Positions 24,418-33,148 of a DNA stretch of 38,315 bases are shown piece by piece. Origin of the DNA: Acidobacteriota bacterium (GTDB lineage: Bacteria > Acidobacteriota > Terriglobia > Acidiferrales > UBA7541); the NCBI GenBank assembly GCA_003223245.1, contig QHYI01000179.1:1-38315 (forward strand), read 5' to 3'. The translations under genes were made by a program, and so were the position numbers. The notes under the pieces are model-generated. The model was not told the origin of the DNA. It saw only the letters and a program-made list of their open reading frames with translations, and did no database searches. The stretch's first letter is position 1. The number at the start of each line of letters is the position of its first letter.

Positions 24418-24677
24418 GGGTGCCAAAGACTCGACTACAGCGCTGGTACCCCCTGAGTCCCAGTGAAGTGAGTGTATGAAAGGCGAAAAGCGGTAGTCAA
24501 ACAAAAACACGTAATTTCAAGAGGTTGCGGCAGGCGGGGATAGCCCTCGGAAGTCTCTTCGATCGTGCATTTTATAAGTAACTGTTTATATATCAATGAC
24601 TTACAAGAAGACGGGCAGCTTTGAGCGGCTTATTGATGAAAAAGCACCAAAAGCTCTCGGAGTGGCTTGAAAAGACA

Positions 24678-25955
24678 CTATTTAGCCCCGGGAATGCGAT
24701 CAATGCCCATGTATGGGCGGAGAACTTCGGGAATGAGGATCGAGCCGTCGGCCTGTTGATAATTCTCGACAATTGCAATCCAGGTGCGTCCCACGGCAAG
24801 GCCCGAACCGTTTAACGTGTGCACGAAATCGCTTTTTCCGCCGCCTTTTGGTTTGAAGCGAATGCCCGCGCGGCGCGCTTGAAAGGCTTCGCAATTCGAG
24901 CAGGAAGAAATTTCTCGGAACTCGTTGCTCGATGGGAGCCAAACTTCGAGGTCGTAGGTTTTCGCGGAAGCAAAACCCATGTCGCCGGTCGAAAGCAGCA
25001 TGGTGCGATGGTGCAGCCCAAGTTTCTGAAGAATAGCTTCGGCATTTCTGGTTAGCGCTTCGTGTTCCTGGTAGCTTTTCTCCGGATGCGTGAACTTGAA
25101 GAGTTCAACTTTTTGAAATTGGTGCTGGCGGAGGATGCCGCGCGTGTCTTTCCCAGCCGCTCCAGCTTCGGAACGGAAACAAGCCGTCCAGGCCGTGACG
25201 TTAACGGGCAGCTTTTCCTCAGGAATGGTCTGGTCGCGATACAGATTGTGAAGCTCAACCTCGGCCGTAGGGGTGAGCCAGAGGTCCGTGCCTTCCAGGT
25301 GAAATAGATCGGCGGCAAATTTTGGCAACTGGCCGGCGCCCGTGAGCGAGGTGCTGTTCACCACAAAGGGGGGAAGAATTTCGGTGTAACCATGCTCGCG
25401 GGTGTGCACGTCGAGGAAGAAATTTGCCAAGGCGCGCTCGAGGCGGGCCCCCCAACCTTTGTAGACCGCGAACCGCGCGCCCGTGATTTTGGCGGCGGCT
25501 TCCAGATCCAGGATGGCCGCGCGCTCGCCCACTTCCCAGTGCGGTTTCGGCTGAAAATCAAATTTTGGCGGCGCGCCCCAACAGCGCACTTCCTTGTTAT
25601 CAGCAGCGCTGGAGCCCACGGGAACCGAAGAGTGTGGAACGTTGGGAATGGTTAGCAACAGTTCGCGCTGGCGGGAATCGAACGCGGTGATACGCTCGTC
25701 CAACTGCTTGATGCGCTCAGAAACCTGCTTCATTTCGGCGATCAGCCCGTCGGTGCTCTGCTTTTGCTTCTTCAGGCGCGCGATTTCGTCGCTGGCTTTG
25801 TTGCGCTGCGCTTTGAGTTGTTCCGTTGTGGTGATCAACTCGCGGCGTTGCTTATCCAGATCGCGAAAGCCGTCCAGATCGAGGGTCATCGAGCGCTTCT
25901 TGGCCATGTCGGCGAAGACGTCCAAATGGTCACGGAAGTAACTAAGGTCATGCAT
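24678..25955 (-). CDS. serS: Seryl-tRNA synthetase
   Basis: A 425-residue class II synthetase charging tRNA-Ser (and tRNA-Sec where present). The N-terminal 110 residues form the long antiparallel coiled-coil arm ([18 protein letters not shown]) that grips the tRNA extra arm. The catalytic domain shows [14 protein letters not shown], motif 2 [14 protein letters not shown] and motif 3 with the active-site Arg in [12 protein letters not shown]. Length and order are standard. It starts at ATG 25955 without a strong ribosome binding site. I looked for a T-box in the 138-base leader and saw none. Confidence 0.96.
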   Translation of the reverse strand: MHDLSYFRDHLDVFADMAKKRSMTLDLDGFRDLDKQRRELITTTEQLKAQRNKASDEIARLKKQKQSTDGLIAEMKQVSERIKQLDERITAFDSRQRELLLTIPNVPHSSVPVGSSAADNKEVRCWGAPPKFDFQPKPHWEVGERAAILDLEAAAKITGARFAVYKGWGARLERALANFFLDVHTREHGYTEILPPFVVNSTSLTGAGQLPKFAADLFHLEGTDLWLTPTAEVELHNLYRDQTIPEEKLPVNVTAWTACFRSEAGAAGKDTRGILRQHQFQKVELFKFTHPEKSYQEHEALTRNAEAILQKLGLHHRTMLLSTGDMGFASAKTYDLEVWLPSSNEFREISSCSNCEAFQARRAGIRFKPKGGGKSDFVHTLNGSGLAVGRTWIAIVENYQQADGSILIPEVLRPYMGIDRIPGAK

Positions 25956-26093
25956 GGGAGTAAAAGGATATCGTAATACGCAAGAGGCTTGTAGGAGGTG
26001 ATAACCGGAGGCTCGGGCACGCCGCTTCTTGCGCTCAAGCGCTCAGCCGTTGGTAGATACTGCGCTACCAGCAGGCAAGAGACGAGAAAGGAT

Positions 26094-26498
26094 CTACGCG
26101 CGGGGCACCTCGCTCATTAACGCGAGTAGATTGTTCTCGCTGTCACGGAAGAAAGTCATCCAGAGATCATAGCTGGACATTTGCGCAATCACATGCGGCT
26201 CATCCTCGAATTTGGCGCCAGCGTCCTTGAGGCGCCGGTGTGTGGCGCGAATATCCCCGACCTGGAAATAGAGGATGGAGCTCTGATGGTCGAATTCGGG
26301 TTTCTCCGGCTTGTCCAGCATCAGGCGCACTCCACCACAGTCAAAAAACGAAAGTTGTCCCGCCCGGAATAGATGCGGCAATCCCAAAACATCGCGATAG
26401 AATGCCGTCGCGCGATCCACGTCGTGGGCGTTAATGGCAATTTGCCCGATCCGGGAAAGCGCGGTGTTTTCTTGTGGGTTCATGGCAGCGGTACTCAT
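26094..26498 (-). CDS. VOC-family (glyoxalase/dioxygenase-like) protein
   Basis: A 134-residue single-domain VOC protein: IGQIAINAHDVDRATAFYRDVLGLPHLF (about 17-44) is the typical first beta-alpha-beta unit, and YFQVGDIRATHRRLKDAGA with FFRDSENNLLALMSE the second. Members bind a divalent metal and act on varied substrates or as antibiotic-binding proteins; the substrate cannot be told. GGAGGT seven bases before the ATG supports the start. It is divergent from a MarR-family gene only 44 bp away, with a perfect palindrome between them, so it is probably controlled by that regulator. Confidence 0.9.
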   Translation of the reverse strand: MSTAAMNPQENTALSRIGQIAINAHDVDRATAFYRDVLGLPHLFRAGQLSFFDCGGVRLMLDKPEKPEFDHQSSILYFQVGDIRATHRRLKDAGAKFEDEPHVIAQMSSYDLWMTFFRDSENNLLALMSEVPRA

Positions 26499-26521
26499 GT
26501 GCTTGACCTCCGAGGATCATT

Positions 26522-26540
26522 TAGTTAGCATAGCTAACTA
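26522..26540. promoter_or_regulatory. Palindromic operator between the VOC and MarR genes
   Basis: TAGTTAGC and GCTAACTA form perfect 8-bp arms around the centre ATA. The size and symmetry fit a MarR dimer site. It lies 24 bases upstream of the VOC start and ends 2 bases before the MarR start codon, so one bound dimer could block both divergent genes. Binding by the adjacent MarR protein is inferred from position. Confidence 0.75.
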
Positions 26541-26542
26541 TA

Positions 26543-26953
26543 TTGGAGGCCGCCGATAAGTTGCATTCCGCGGTGCTTCACCTTCTAAGGCGGCTGCGTG
26601 TACGCGACAGGGAGAGTGGGATCGGCCCGGCACAGCTATCCGCTCTGTCCGTGCTGGTGTTCGGCGGGCCAAGATCGCTCGGAGAGCTGGCGGATGCCGA
26701 ACAGGTGCGCCCCCCGACCATGAGCCGCATCGTATCGGGCCTGGAACGGGCGGGCCTGCTGAAGCGCGAGGCTACAGAAGACGGTCGGCGCGTGCGGCTG
26801 GTGGCTACAACAAAGGGCACAAAGATCCTGTGGGAAGGGCGAAAGCGCCGCGTCGAGTCGTTGGCCCATGCCCTTGCCTCACTTGGGGAGGTCGAGAAAG
26901 GGCGTGTGCGAGAGTTGGCAGAATTACTTCCGGAGATCGTCAGAAAAATTTGA
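26543..26953 (+). CDS. MarR-family transcriptional regulator
   Basis: A 136-residue winged-helix regulator. The DNA-binding part is clear: LGELADAEQVRPPTMSRIVSGLERAGLLKREATEDGRRVRLV (about residues 49-90), with a helical dimerisation region on both sides. The start is uncertain. TTG 26543 is the first possible start after an in-frame stop at 26531-26533 and lies almost in contact with the operator, so the message would be nearly leaderless; a second TTG at 26561 would have GGAGG 11 bases upstream. It probably represses itself and the divergent VOC gene until a small aromatic ligand binds; the ligand is unknown. Confidence 0.9.
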   Translation: MEAADKLHSAVLHLLRRLRVRDRESGIGPAQLSALSVLVFGGPRSLGELADAEQVRPPTMSRIVSGLERAGLLKREATEDGRRVRLVATTKGTKILWEGRKRRVESLAHALASLGEVEKGRVRELAELLPEIVRKI

Positions 26954-27215
26954 GAGGCGTCTGAAAAACGGCGGAAGTACTTCTGTACCGGGACAGGGTA
27001 CTTGCGTTGGATGAAGAAGTACCGGAAGGAATGAACCCTGCGGGCTATCGACGGCGGAGCCCATGGGAAGCAGACTGGAAGAGTAGTCGGGAGTGGTTTG
27101 GCCCGTTGGAGTTGAGACTATCTCCTGAGCGCCGGTTTGCCGCGCGCGAGCGCGGTGAGACCGCCGGATGGGCCGAGCCTCTTCGGATTATTGTTACCCT
27201 CCATCCCCCACGCCC

Positions 27216-27249
27216 GAGCGGCCGGTGCCCCCACCGGCCGCTCACCTTT
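27216..27249 (+). terminator. Strong plus-strand terminator hairpin
   Basis: A perfect 12-bp GC-rich stem, GAGCGGCCGGTG with CACCGGCCGCTC, closes a CCCC loop and is followed by ACCTTTTCG. The T-run on the plus strand supports termination in that direction only. The nearest plus-strand gene, the MarR regulator, ends 263 bases upstream, so either its message has a long 3' tail or an unannotated RNA ends here. Confidence 0.65.
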
Positions 27250-27487
27250 TCGATTCCCAGTCTTTGCTTGTAGGTTCCCGGTCAAAAACCAGGAGAACCA
27301 CCGGGCTGGAATCGAGAAGGCGCAAACGGAATTGCCTTCTTGGCTCGGCAGGGCTCTCCAGGGCGGCAAGAAGGGTCGCCTAAGCAACAACTCGTCTTGC
27401 TCTTCTGACGGGGAGAAGCCTAGAAACTGGCGCTCCGACCGGGAATGGAGGGATCCAGCATTGCGGAACTCAGCGGAACGGTTATTA

Positions 27488-27519
27488 AAACGAAAAAGGG
27501 GGCCGGTGCAAGCCCCCTT
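27488..27519 (-). terminator. Strong minus-strand terminator hairpin
   Basis: An 8-bp stem AAGGGGGC/GCCCCCTT (27496-27503 with 27512-27519) has an 8-base loop. Read on the minus strand it is followed by TTTTTCGTTTT, a good U-run; on the plus strand only TTCTTCAT follows. It may end a minus-strand RNA coming from the 27520-27700 stretch, since the broken glmM ends more than 400 bases upstream. Confidence 0.7.
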
Positions 27520-27640
27520 CTTCATAATTGACGCCCCTAAACCGGTAACCGAGTCGAGGATCGGTTTCCGGCCACCCCGGGAAGCCAATCTTTGTAACTG
27601 GCGAAGAAGGAGCAAGTCCATTGCCAGCGGGGGGAGGTTT

Positions 27641-27676
27641 ATGAAAAACCTGTGGACTGAATTGAAAGCAAAGTAG
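27641..27676 (+). CDS. Possible 11-codon leader or remnant ORF
   Basis: ATG at 27641 is preceded by GGGGAGG with a 3-base gap and encodes MKNLWTELKAK before a TAG. The beginning resembles the start of Flp-type pilins, which commonly open with MKNL and a short basic stretch, and the frame after the stop reads LFTESDK, vaguely like the pilin Asp-Glu-Ser block. This may be a leader peptide, a decayed pilin gene, or chance. Confidence 0.2.
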   Translation: MKNLWTELKAK

Positions 27677-27943
27677 TTATTCACCGAAAGTGACAAGCGA
27701 ACATCGCCCGGCGCAATCCGAGCCTACAAAATCCCACAGAAAGTCCGCCCCTTCCCTACATTCTTTGGGAGAAGCGGCAGCTAGATTCTTGCCCATTACA
27801 GGCGAACGACGAAGGCATGAGAATTGGCCATATCGTTATTCTCGACTTAGCTAAATTGGCAGGCTTTGCTTTGAGCTGCAGTCGGGCGCACGAACATTTC
27901 AGATACTTCAGCCTCCTCGTGGCAAGAGCTAAAGGACGTGGCT

Positions 27944-29207
27944 TCAGGCGCCAATGGAGGAACGGAGGGCGTTGGCCAGGGACTCGGTGAGGCGCTGCAC
28001 GTCGGCTTCGTGCTCGGCTTCGACCATGACGCGCGCAAGCTGCTCCGTGCCGGAATAGCGAAGCACGATGCGGCCATTCTCCCCAAGGGCAGATTGCGCT
28101 TCGGCAAGCGCGCGAGAAACTTCGGGCAGAGAATCCAGCGGCGGCTTCGAGCGCACCTTCACGTTGACGATCTGCTGAGGATAGTCCTTCAGGCCTTCGA
28201 CGAGCGACTCCATTTTCCCGCACATGGAAACCAGCGCAGCGATCTTTACTGCCGTGAGCAGGCCGTCACCTGCTGGGCTATCATCGAGAAAGATGATGTG
28301 CCAGCGCGATGTCCTCCTTTGCGAGAGCGCGCTCCAACCCGAGATTGGACATGGAAGTGGCAACGACGCGGTTGCCTTTGAGCTTGTTCTGCGATTTCAG
28401 GAAGCGCGCGACGGCCAGGAGCACGCCATCGCCATTTACGACTTTTCCCGTCTCGCAGACAAAGAGCGCGCGGTCAGCATCTCCATCAAAGGCCACGCCC
28501 AACTGCGCTTTTTCCTGAACAACGCGCTTTTGCAGACCCTCCAGATGGAGCGAACCGCAGCCCGCGTTGATATTGCGGCCGTCGGGCGAAACGCTCATCG
28601 CTACAACGTCGCCGCCGAGCGCGCGAAACAATTCCGGCCCCAGCTTGTAGGCTGCGCCGTTGGCGCAATCCAGAACGATGCGAAGGCCGCGCAGTTTGGC
28701 TCCCGGAATCACTTTTTTTCGCAAAAATTCCAGATACTCCGCGTCTAGGGACTCATCCGCAGAAAGACGCGGCGGATTTCTTGGAGGCGGTTCGCCGCGG
28801 TGCTTGAAAATGTCGGCTTCGAGCTCCGCCTCGATGGCATCGGGAAATTTCATGCCTGCGTGGGAGAAAAGCTTCACGCCGTTGTCTTGAAACGGATTGT
28901 GCGAAGCGGAGATGACCACGCCGGCTTGAAAGTCGTTCCGGCGCACCAGACAAGCGACTCCCGGGGTCGTGATGACTCCGGCGAAAGAGACCGTGGTTCC
29001 GGCTTGCGAGAGGCCAGCTGCAAGAACCGACGCGATGTGCGGGCCGGACTCACGTGTATCTGTGCCAATCAAGACGCGCGCTGAGCCATGCTCGCGCTTG
29101 AGGTACCGGCCAAGAGAGCGGCCGGTGGCGTAAAGGGTAGCGTCGTCGAGCGGCGGTGTGCCGGGGATGCCACGAATGCCATCCGTTCCGAACAGTTCTT
29201 TGGCCAT
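27944..29207 (-). pseudogene. glmM: Phosphoglucosamine mutase, broken by an internal deletion and frameshift
   Basis: GlmM converts glucosamine-6-P to glucosamine-1-P for peptidoglycan and LPS precursors. The N-terminal two thirds (29207 down to about 28301) is intact: GTDGIRG, the phosphoserine loop SASHNP with Ser102, and FDGDADR. After KEDIALA the frame changes and stops at 28281. The C-terminal part continues in another frame from HIIFLDDSPAGDGLLTA (about 28300) to 27944, with the phosphate-binding RYSGTEQLARVM intact. About 30 residues that normally lie between, including the VGDRYV and GEQSG sugar-binding loop, are missing: the span is about 92 bases shorter than a normal gene and out of frame. 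Either a real deletion or an assembly error. Confidence 0.85.
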
Positions 29208-29440
29208 GAAGAGCAGACCGTTCCTTCAAAGGCCGCGGCGGCAGAAAGGTCGCGGCAGCGGCCTAATTCGTGAGGATAACTTTGCAAGTCTAGCATACAG
29301 ACCTCGGCGGTTCCGCAAGCCGAAGGGATTGCAGGGATTGCTGCCGGTTTCATAAGGGGACACCGGGAATGAACTTGGAGACCCTGCAAAAAACGCTCCC
29401 TCGAACGAAGCACGCACTTGCGTGAATGTGATAACTTGTA

Positions 29441-30526
29441 TTGACAGAGTCGCCCGTGTCCGCCACTGAAACGCCGCCATCACTCGTTCGTCTAACGGTG
29501 TCCAGCTTCAGCGCGCGTGTAATCGCTGGCGCTATTATTTTGTTGTTTCTTTATTACGCCGCCGGAGTGGTCATTACCCTGCTGTTTTCCATTTTGCTCG
29601 CATATTTCCTCGATCCCGCAGTGGAATTCCTCGAAAGGTTGCGGCTCCCGCGCACGCTCGGCGCCATGGTGACGGTGCTGATTCTCACGGCCGTACTGGC
29701 GGCGGTGGGCTACGGACTTTGGACCAGAGCGGCTGATTTCGCGGCGGACTGGCCCAAGTACGGCAGTGTTTTACAACAGGTAACGGCTGGTGTGCGCGGC
29801 AAGATCAAAGGAATTGAAGGGCAGGTGTCGCAGATTGCCCCGGCAGAAGGGGCCGCCTCCGGGTCCACTTCTCCTTCGGGGCCGGGTGTGGTGCACACAC
29901 TAATCCTGCGAGGCATCGGTTCCTTGTACGCGTTATTTCTGGAAGTCACGTTTATGCCCTTCCTGGTGTTTTTCATGCTTGCGGAAAAACGGCAGGTCTG
30001 GCATGGGACGCTGCAGCTTTTTCCCGCCTCGCGACGCACTCCGGTCAAGGAGACCCTGGAAGACGTGCGCGACGTTCTGCGGGACTATCTGGCCGGCATG
30101 ACCGTGGTGACGCTGCTGGTCATCACAGCCAGCAGCCTGTTTTTCTGGGCTCTGGGCATGGAGTTTCCGATCCTGACCGGCATCGTCTCCGGCCTGCTGA
30201 ACATGGTGCCGTACATTGGCGCGGTGCTGGCGTGGCTTCCGGCTTTTGTGATTGCCCTGGCTAAGTGGAGCAACGTTGGCCAGTTTGCTTTTATCGCCGC
30301 CGTGCTCACTGCCATTCATCTGCTGGGCTTGAATCTTGTGGCGCCAAAACTGGTGGGCCACCGTGTTCGTCTAAACGCGGTGGCCATTACCATCTCGCTT
30401 CTATTTTGGGGATGGGTGTGGGGAGGGATGGGTCTGGTTCTGGCCATTCCGATCACCGCCACGCTGCGCGTGATCTGTGACCACACCGAGTCATGGAAGC
30501 CCATCGGGCGCTGGCTGAGCGATTGA
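29441..30526 (+). CDS. AI-2E family transporter (PerM/YhhT-like)
   Basis: A 361-residue integral membrane protein of the AI-2E family, with about seven to eight helices: two near the N-terminus (about residues 28-58), one at about 73-95, a soluble segment, and a cluster from about 160 to the end. Typical blocks are ILLAYFLDPAVEFLERL near the N-terminus and LGLNLVAPKLVGHRVRLNAVAI near the C-terminus. Family members have been linked to autoinducer-2 export, to sodium/proton exchange and to unknown transport; the substrate here is unknown. The start is uncertain: TTG 29441 or GTG 29456, neither with a clear ribosome binding site. It is divergent from glmM. Confidence 0.88.
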   Translation: MTESPVSATETPPSLVRLTVSSFSARVIAGAIILLFLYYAAGVVITLLFSILLAYFLDPAVEFLERLRLPRTLGAMVTVLILTAVLAAVGYGLWTRAADFAADWPKYGSVLQQVTAGVRGKIKGIEGQVSQIAPAEGAASGSTSPSGPGVVHTLILRGIGSLYALFLEVTFMPFLVFFMLAEKRQVWHGTLQLFPASRRTPVKETLEDVRDVLRDYLAGMTVVTLLVITASSLFFWALGMEFPILTGIVSGLLNMVPYIGAVLAWLPAFVIALAKWSNVGQFAFIAAVLTAIHLLGLNLVAPKLVGHRVRLNAVAITISLLFWGWVWGGMGLVLAIPITATLRVICDHTESWKPIGRWLSD

Positions 30527-30705
30527 AAGCACTTTTTTTGCATCGCGCCCTTTTGTCATTGAGGCTCGCAGCTTCCTTGTGCATGTTGTTGTGTTTTTTG
30601 CCTCATTTTGCTCGGTACCATCCCCCCTTGCCTGGGGCTGCAAAGGCCGTCAAGCCGTAGTCGCAAAACCGTAGAGACGATTACCGCTTGCAGTGCAAGA
30701 GGGGC

Positions 30706-32067
30706 ATGGTAAAATTTCGAGCCGTAAGGATGCGAACACGCTCGCATCATCAAGCTCGCCTGCGGCCCCGGTCCTCTCGGCAGCAGCAATTGCCTTTTCC
30801 TGACAACGTCTTCCCCGTTCCGCAAGACGCCCGTGATTTGCTGGCTCATCGACCGGCCCGGGAGCATTTGCTAGCGGCTCTTCTCAAGTCCTCGGAGGAG
30901 GCGGTGGTGGCCGTGTCCCCCGATGGAACGATCGACACTTGGAGCGTGGGGGCAGAACGCCTCTACGGCTACACCAGCAAAGAAATGCTTGGGCAATCCC
31001 TGACCCGGCTTCTTCCCGTTTACGAGGCACTTCGGTTGGAGCAGCTTCTCTCTCAAACAGGGGACGCGGGGCACCCGGTGGAGCTCGTTGAACGCCTGCA
31101 CAAGAATGGCTCGCGGATTCTTTTGGCCATCCGCCGCAGTGTAATTCGCTGCGATAAGGAGCGAGCGGAAGGAATTTTAGAGATAGCACAAGCACGGAAT
31201 CCTCATGACGCTTTCTGGTTGCCGGAGGAGGCTCCTATTCGCCGGCTGATGGAGCAGGTGCCTGGCCTTTTGTGGACCACGGACCGAAATCTGAAAATTT
31301 TCACCCACTGGGGCAGCGGGCTACCAGCCGCAAAGATTCGTCCCGGTTCCCTTATAGGGCGCGACGTTCGCGAATTTTTGGGTGTGGCTGACCCTCATGC
31401 CACGCCCATTGCCGAGCATGATTCCGCTCTGTGCGGTGTCGTTTCACACTTGGAATACGCGTGGAAAGACAGCGTGCTGGAGCTCCGCGTAGGACCCCTA
31501 CGCTCCGCTTCCGGCCAAATCATCGGATGCTTGGGTGCCGCTGTGGACATCACCGATCGCAAAAGATCGGAGGAGCAAGCGCATTACCTGGCCCGCCATG
31601 ATGGCCTGACAGGTTTGGCGAACTACCGCGAATTCATGGACCGCCTGGAGAGCGAGGTGCACCGTTCCGAACGCAGCCAGCGCTCCTTTACGCTGTTGCT
31701 TCTCGACCTTGACGAGCTCAAACGCATCAATGACCTTCAAGGCCACTTGACGGGAAACCGCGCTCTTCGCCGTTTGGCAGGCGTCATGAATGAACACTGC
31801 CGTTCGACAGACCTTGCCGCCCGTTATGGAGGCGATGAATTTGCCGTGATTTTAATCGACTCCGACCGCGGGATGGCCGAGCACGTCGCTCGGCGCATCG
31901 AACAACGCTTGCGCTCCGATCAAGAAACGCCCGAGCTCCGAGTCAGCATCGGAGTTGGCGTTTATCCTGATGATGGGAGAACGTCTGCGGAACTCATTGA
32001 GGCTGCCGACCAGCGCCTTTATCGCCGCAAGGAGGATCTGAAACAGCTCCGCGTTTCCGCCTCCTAA
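30706..32067 (+). CDS. Diguanylate cyclase with two PAS-type domains
   Basis: A protein of about 453 residues with a basic N-terminal tail, two PAS-like sensor domains (counted from TTG 30688, about residues 62-165 and 182-292, the second ending in the usual DITDRKRSEEQ) and a GGDEF domain (about 296-455). The catalytic motif GGDEF is at 381-385, and an I-site RSTD (372-375) lies exactly five residues before it, so product inhibition by c-di-GMP is expected. The metal-binding block LLLLDLDELKRIND is intact, although GHLTGN replaces the usual GHxxGD. No transmembrane segment, so it is cytoplasmic. Start uncertain (TTG 30688, ATG 30706 or ATG 30730). It could supply the c-di-GMP read by the PilZ-TonB protein. 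Confidence 0.92.
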   Translation: MVKFRAVRMRTRSHHQARLRPRSSRQQQLPFPDNVFPVPQDARDLLAHRPAREHLLAALLKSSEEAVVAVSPDGTIDTWSVGAERLYGYTSKEMLGQSLTRLLPVYEALRLEQLLSQTGDAGHPVELVERLHKNGSRILLAIRRSVIRCDKERAEGILEIAQARNPHDAFWLPEEAPIRRLMEQVPGLLWTTDRNLKIFTHWGSGLPAAKIRPGSLIGRDVREFLGVADPHATPIAEHDSALCGVVSHLEYAWKDSVLELRVGPLRSASGQIIGCLGAAVDITDRKRSEEQAHYLARHDGLTGLANYREFMDRLESEVHRSERSQRSFTLLLLDLDELKRINDLQGHLTGNRALRRLAGVMNEHCRSTDLAARYGGDEFAVILIDSDRGMAEHVARRIEQRLRSDQETPELRVSIGVGVYPDDGRTSAELIEAADQRLYRRKEDLKQLRVSAS

Positions 32068-32250
32068 GGGCTTCCAAGCCACGCACGCTTCGAAAAATTG
32101 GCTCCACTTAAATAACTACGCCGCGCGGCGTTGTGAATACCAAGCCGGTCTCGGCAGGCAGCTCCATGTCTTTCCTGCCGGTGCCGCGGCTCCCGCAGTT
32201 CCCGCCCCGGCAGAGGATGACCCTCGAGCGAACCGCGCGCCTGGCGCTAA

Positions 32251-33132
32251 CTAAAGGTGAAATACCAGTTCGTCGGAGCCGGAAGATTTCGGTTCCACAT
32301 AAAGATTGTCAATCAACCGCGTTTTGCCGATGAACACGGCCAGAACTATGTAGCATGCGCGGTTCACCCGCACCACTGGCTCAAAGCTCTCCGCATCCAC
32401 GATTTCCGCATAATCGACCGCCGCCAGCCGCTCGGAGTCAAGCTTGCGCCGCAATGTGTCTTGCAGGTGGGGCGCGTCACGGCTTCCCGCCTCCATTTCC
32501 TTCTTCGCAGCTTCCAGCGCGCGAGACAAGACGGTGGCGGCTTTGCGCTGCTCGGGATTCAGATAGACATTTCGGGAGGAAAGCGCCAACCCGTCGGGTT
32601 CACGAACAATCGGGCAAACCACAATCTCGGAATCGAGATTCAGGTCGCCCGCCATTTGCATAATGATCCGCGCCTGCTGCGCGTCTTTCCTCCCGAAATA
32701 CGCGCGATGCGGCTGGACAATCTGCAGCAGCTTCATCACCACGGTGGTGACGCCGCGAAAATGCCCCGGTCGCGACTTGCCTTCGAGCCTTTCGCTGAGT
32801 CCCTCCACGTAGACATAGGTCGAAAAATCTTTTGGATACATCTCCGCAGCTTCCGGCACAAACAGCGCCTCCACACGGCCGCGTTTCATTTTTTCGCAGT
32901 CGCTTTCGAACGTCCGCGGATACTTTGCGAAGTCTTCGTTTGGGCCAAATTGCTTGGGGTTGACGAAAATCGAAGCGCACAGAGGAGAGCATTCCCGTTT
33001 CGCTCTCGCGATCAAGGAAGCGTGGCCCTCATGCAGAGCACCCATGGTCGGAACCAGCCCGATGATGCGGTTCTCGGCGCGCGCCTGCCGCGCCTTCTCC
33101 TTCATCCACGCAATCGTTCGGATGATTTCCAC
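32251..33132 (-). CDS. panC: Pantothenate synthetase (pantoate-beta-alanine ligase)
   Basis: A 293-residue enzyme joining pantoate and beta-alanine with ATP, the last step of vitamin B5 synthesis. The nucleotide-binding block VPTMGALHEGH is at about 27-37; FVNPKQFGPNEDF, FGRKDAQQ and the KMSKS-like LSSRN follow in the right order. Length is normal. The start is a GTG at 33132. It is the last gene of the panB-dinB-panC minus-strand run and lies 16 bases after the DinB-family gene. The panD gene is not in the window. Confidence 0.96.
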   Translation of the reverse strand: MEIIRTIAWMKEKARQARAENRIIGLVPTMGALHEGHASLIARAKRECSPLCASIFVNPKQFGPNEDFAKYPRTFESDCEKMKRGRVEALFVPEAAEMYPKDFSTYVYVEGLSERLEGKSRPGHFRGVTTVVMKLLQIVQPHRAYFGRKDAQQARIIMQMAGDLNLDSEIVVCPIVREPDGLALSSRNVYLNPEQRKAATVLSRALEAAKKEMEAGSRDAPHLQDTLRRKLDSERLAAVDYAEIVDAESFEPVVRVNRACYIVLAVFIGKTRLIDNLYVEPKSSGSDELVFHL

Positions 33133-33148
33133 GAAAGGAATACAAAAA

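Larger units (their letters stand above)
26954..27943. other. About 1 kb without a convincing gene, containing strong RNA hairpins
   Basis: No open frame here has a recognisable protein signature; two frames of about 180-190 codons on opposite strands (27118-27696 and 27137-27676) mirror each other and look like GC-driven artefacts. The stretch holds two terminator-type hairpins (27216-27249 and 27496-27519), an 11-bp stem with one mismatch (27542-27552 with 27561-27571, 8-base loop), and a small possible ORF at 27641. It also has scattered AAGTAC repeats near 26985-27050. The segment from 27700 to 27943 shows nothing that I can identify. Confidence 0.45.

Noticed and set aside
27560-27640. 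Glycine or c-di-GMP riboswitch, suggested by GCGAAGAAGGAGCAAG
   Set aside because: The other conserved parts of either aptamer are missing, and no gene of a matching pathway follows.
27118-27696. Two mirrored open frames of 192 and 179 codons in the MarR-glmM gap
   Set aside because: They overlap on opposite strands, contain the terminator hairpins and show no domain, so neither is credible as a protein.
28281-28363. Programmed frameshift in glmM
   Set aside because: A slippage signal would not explain the loss of about 30 residues including the essential GEQSG loop; a deletion fits better.
29441-29446. TTGACA as a -35 box for the AI-2E transporter gene
   Set aside because: No -10 box at 16-18 bases downstream; it also coincides with the likely TTG start codon.
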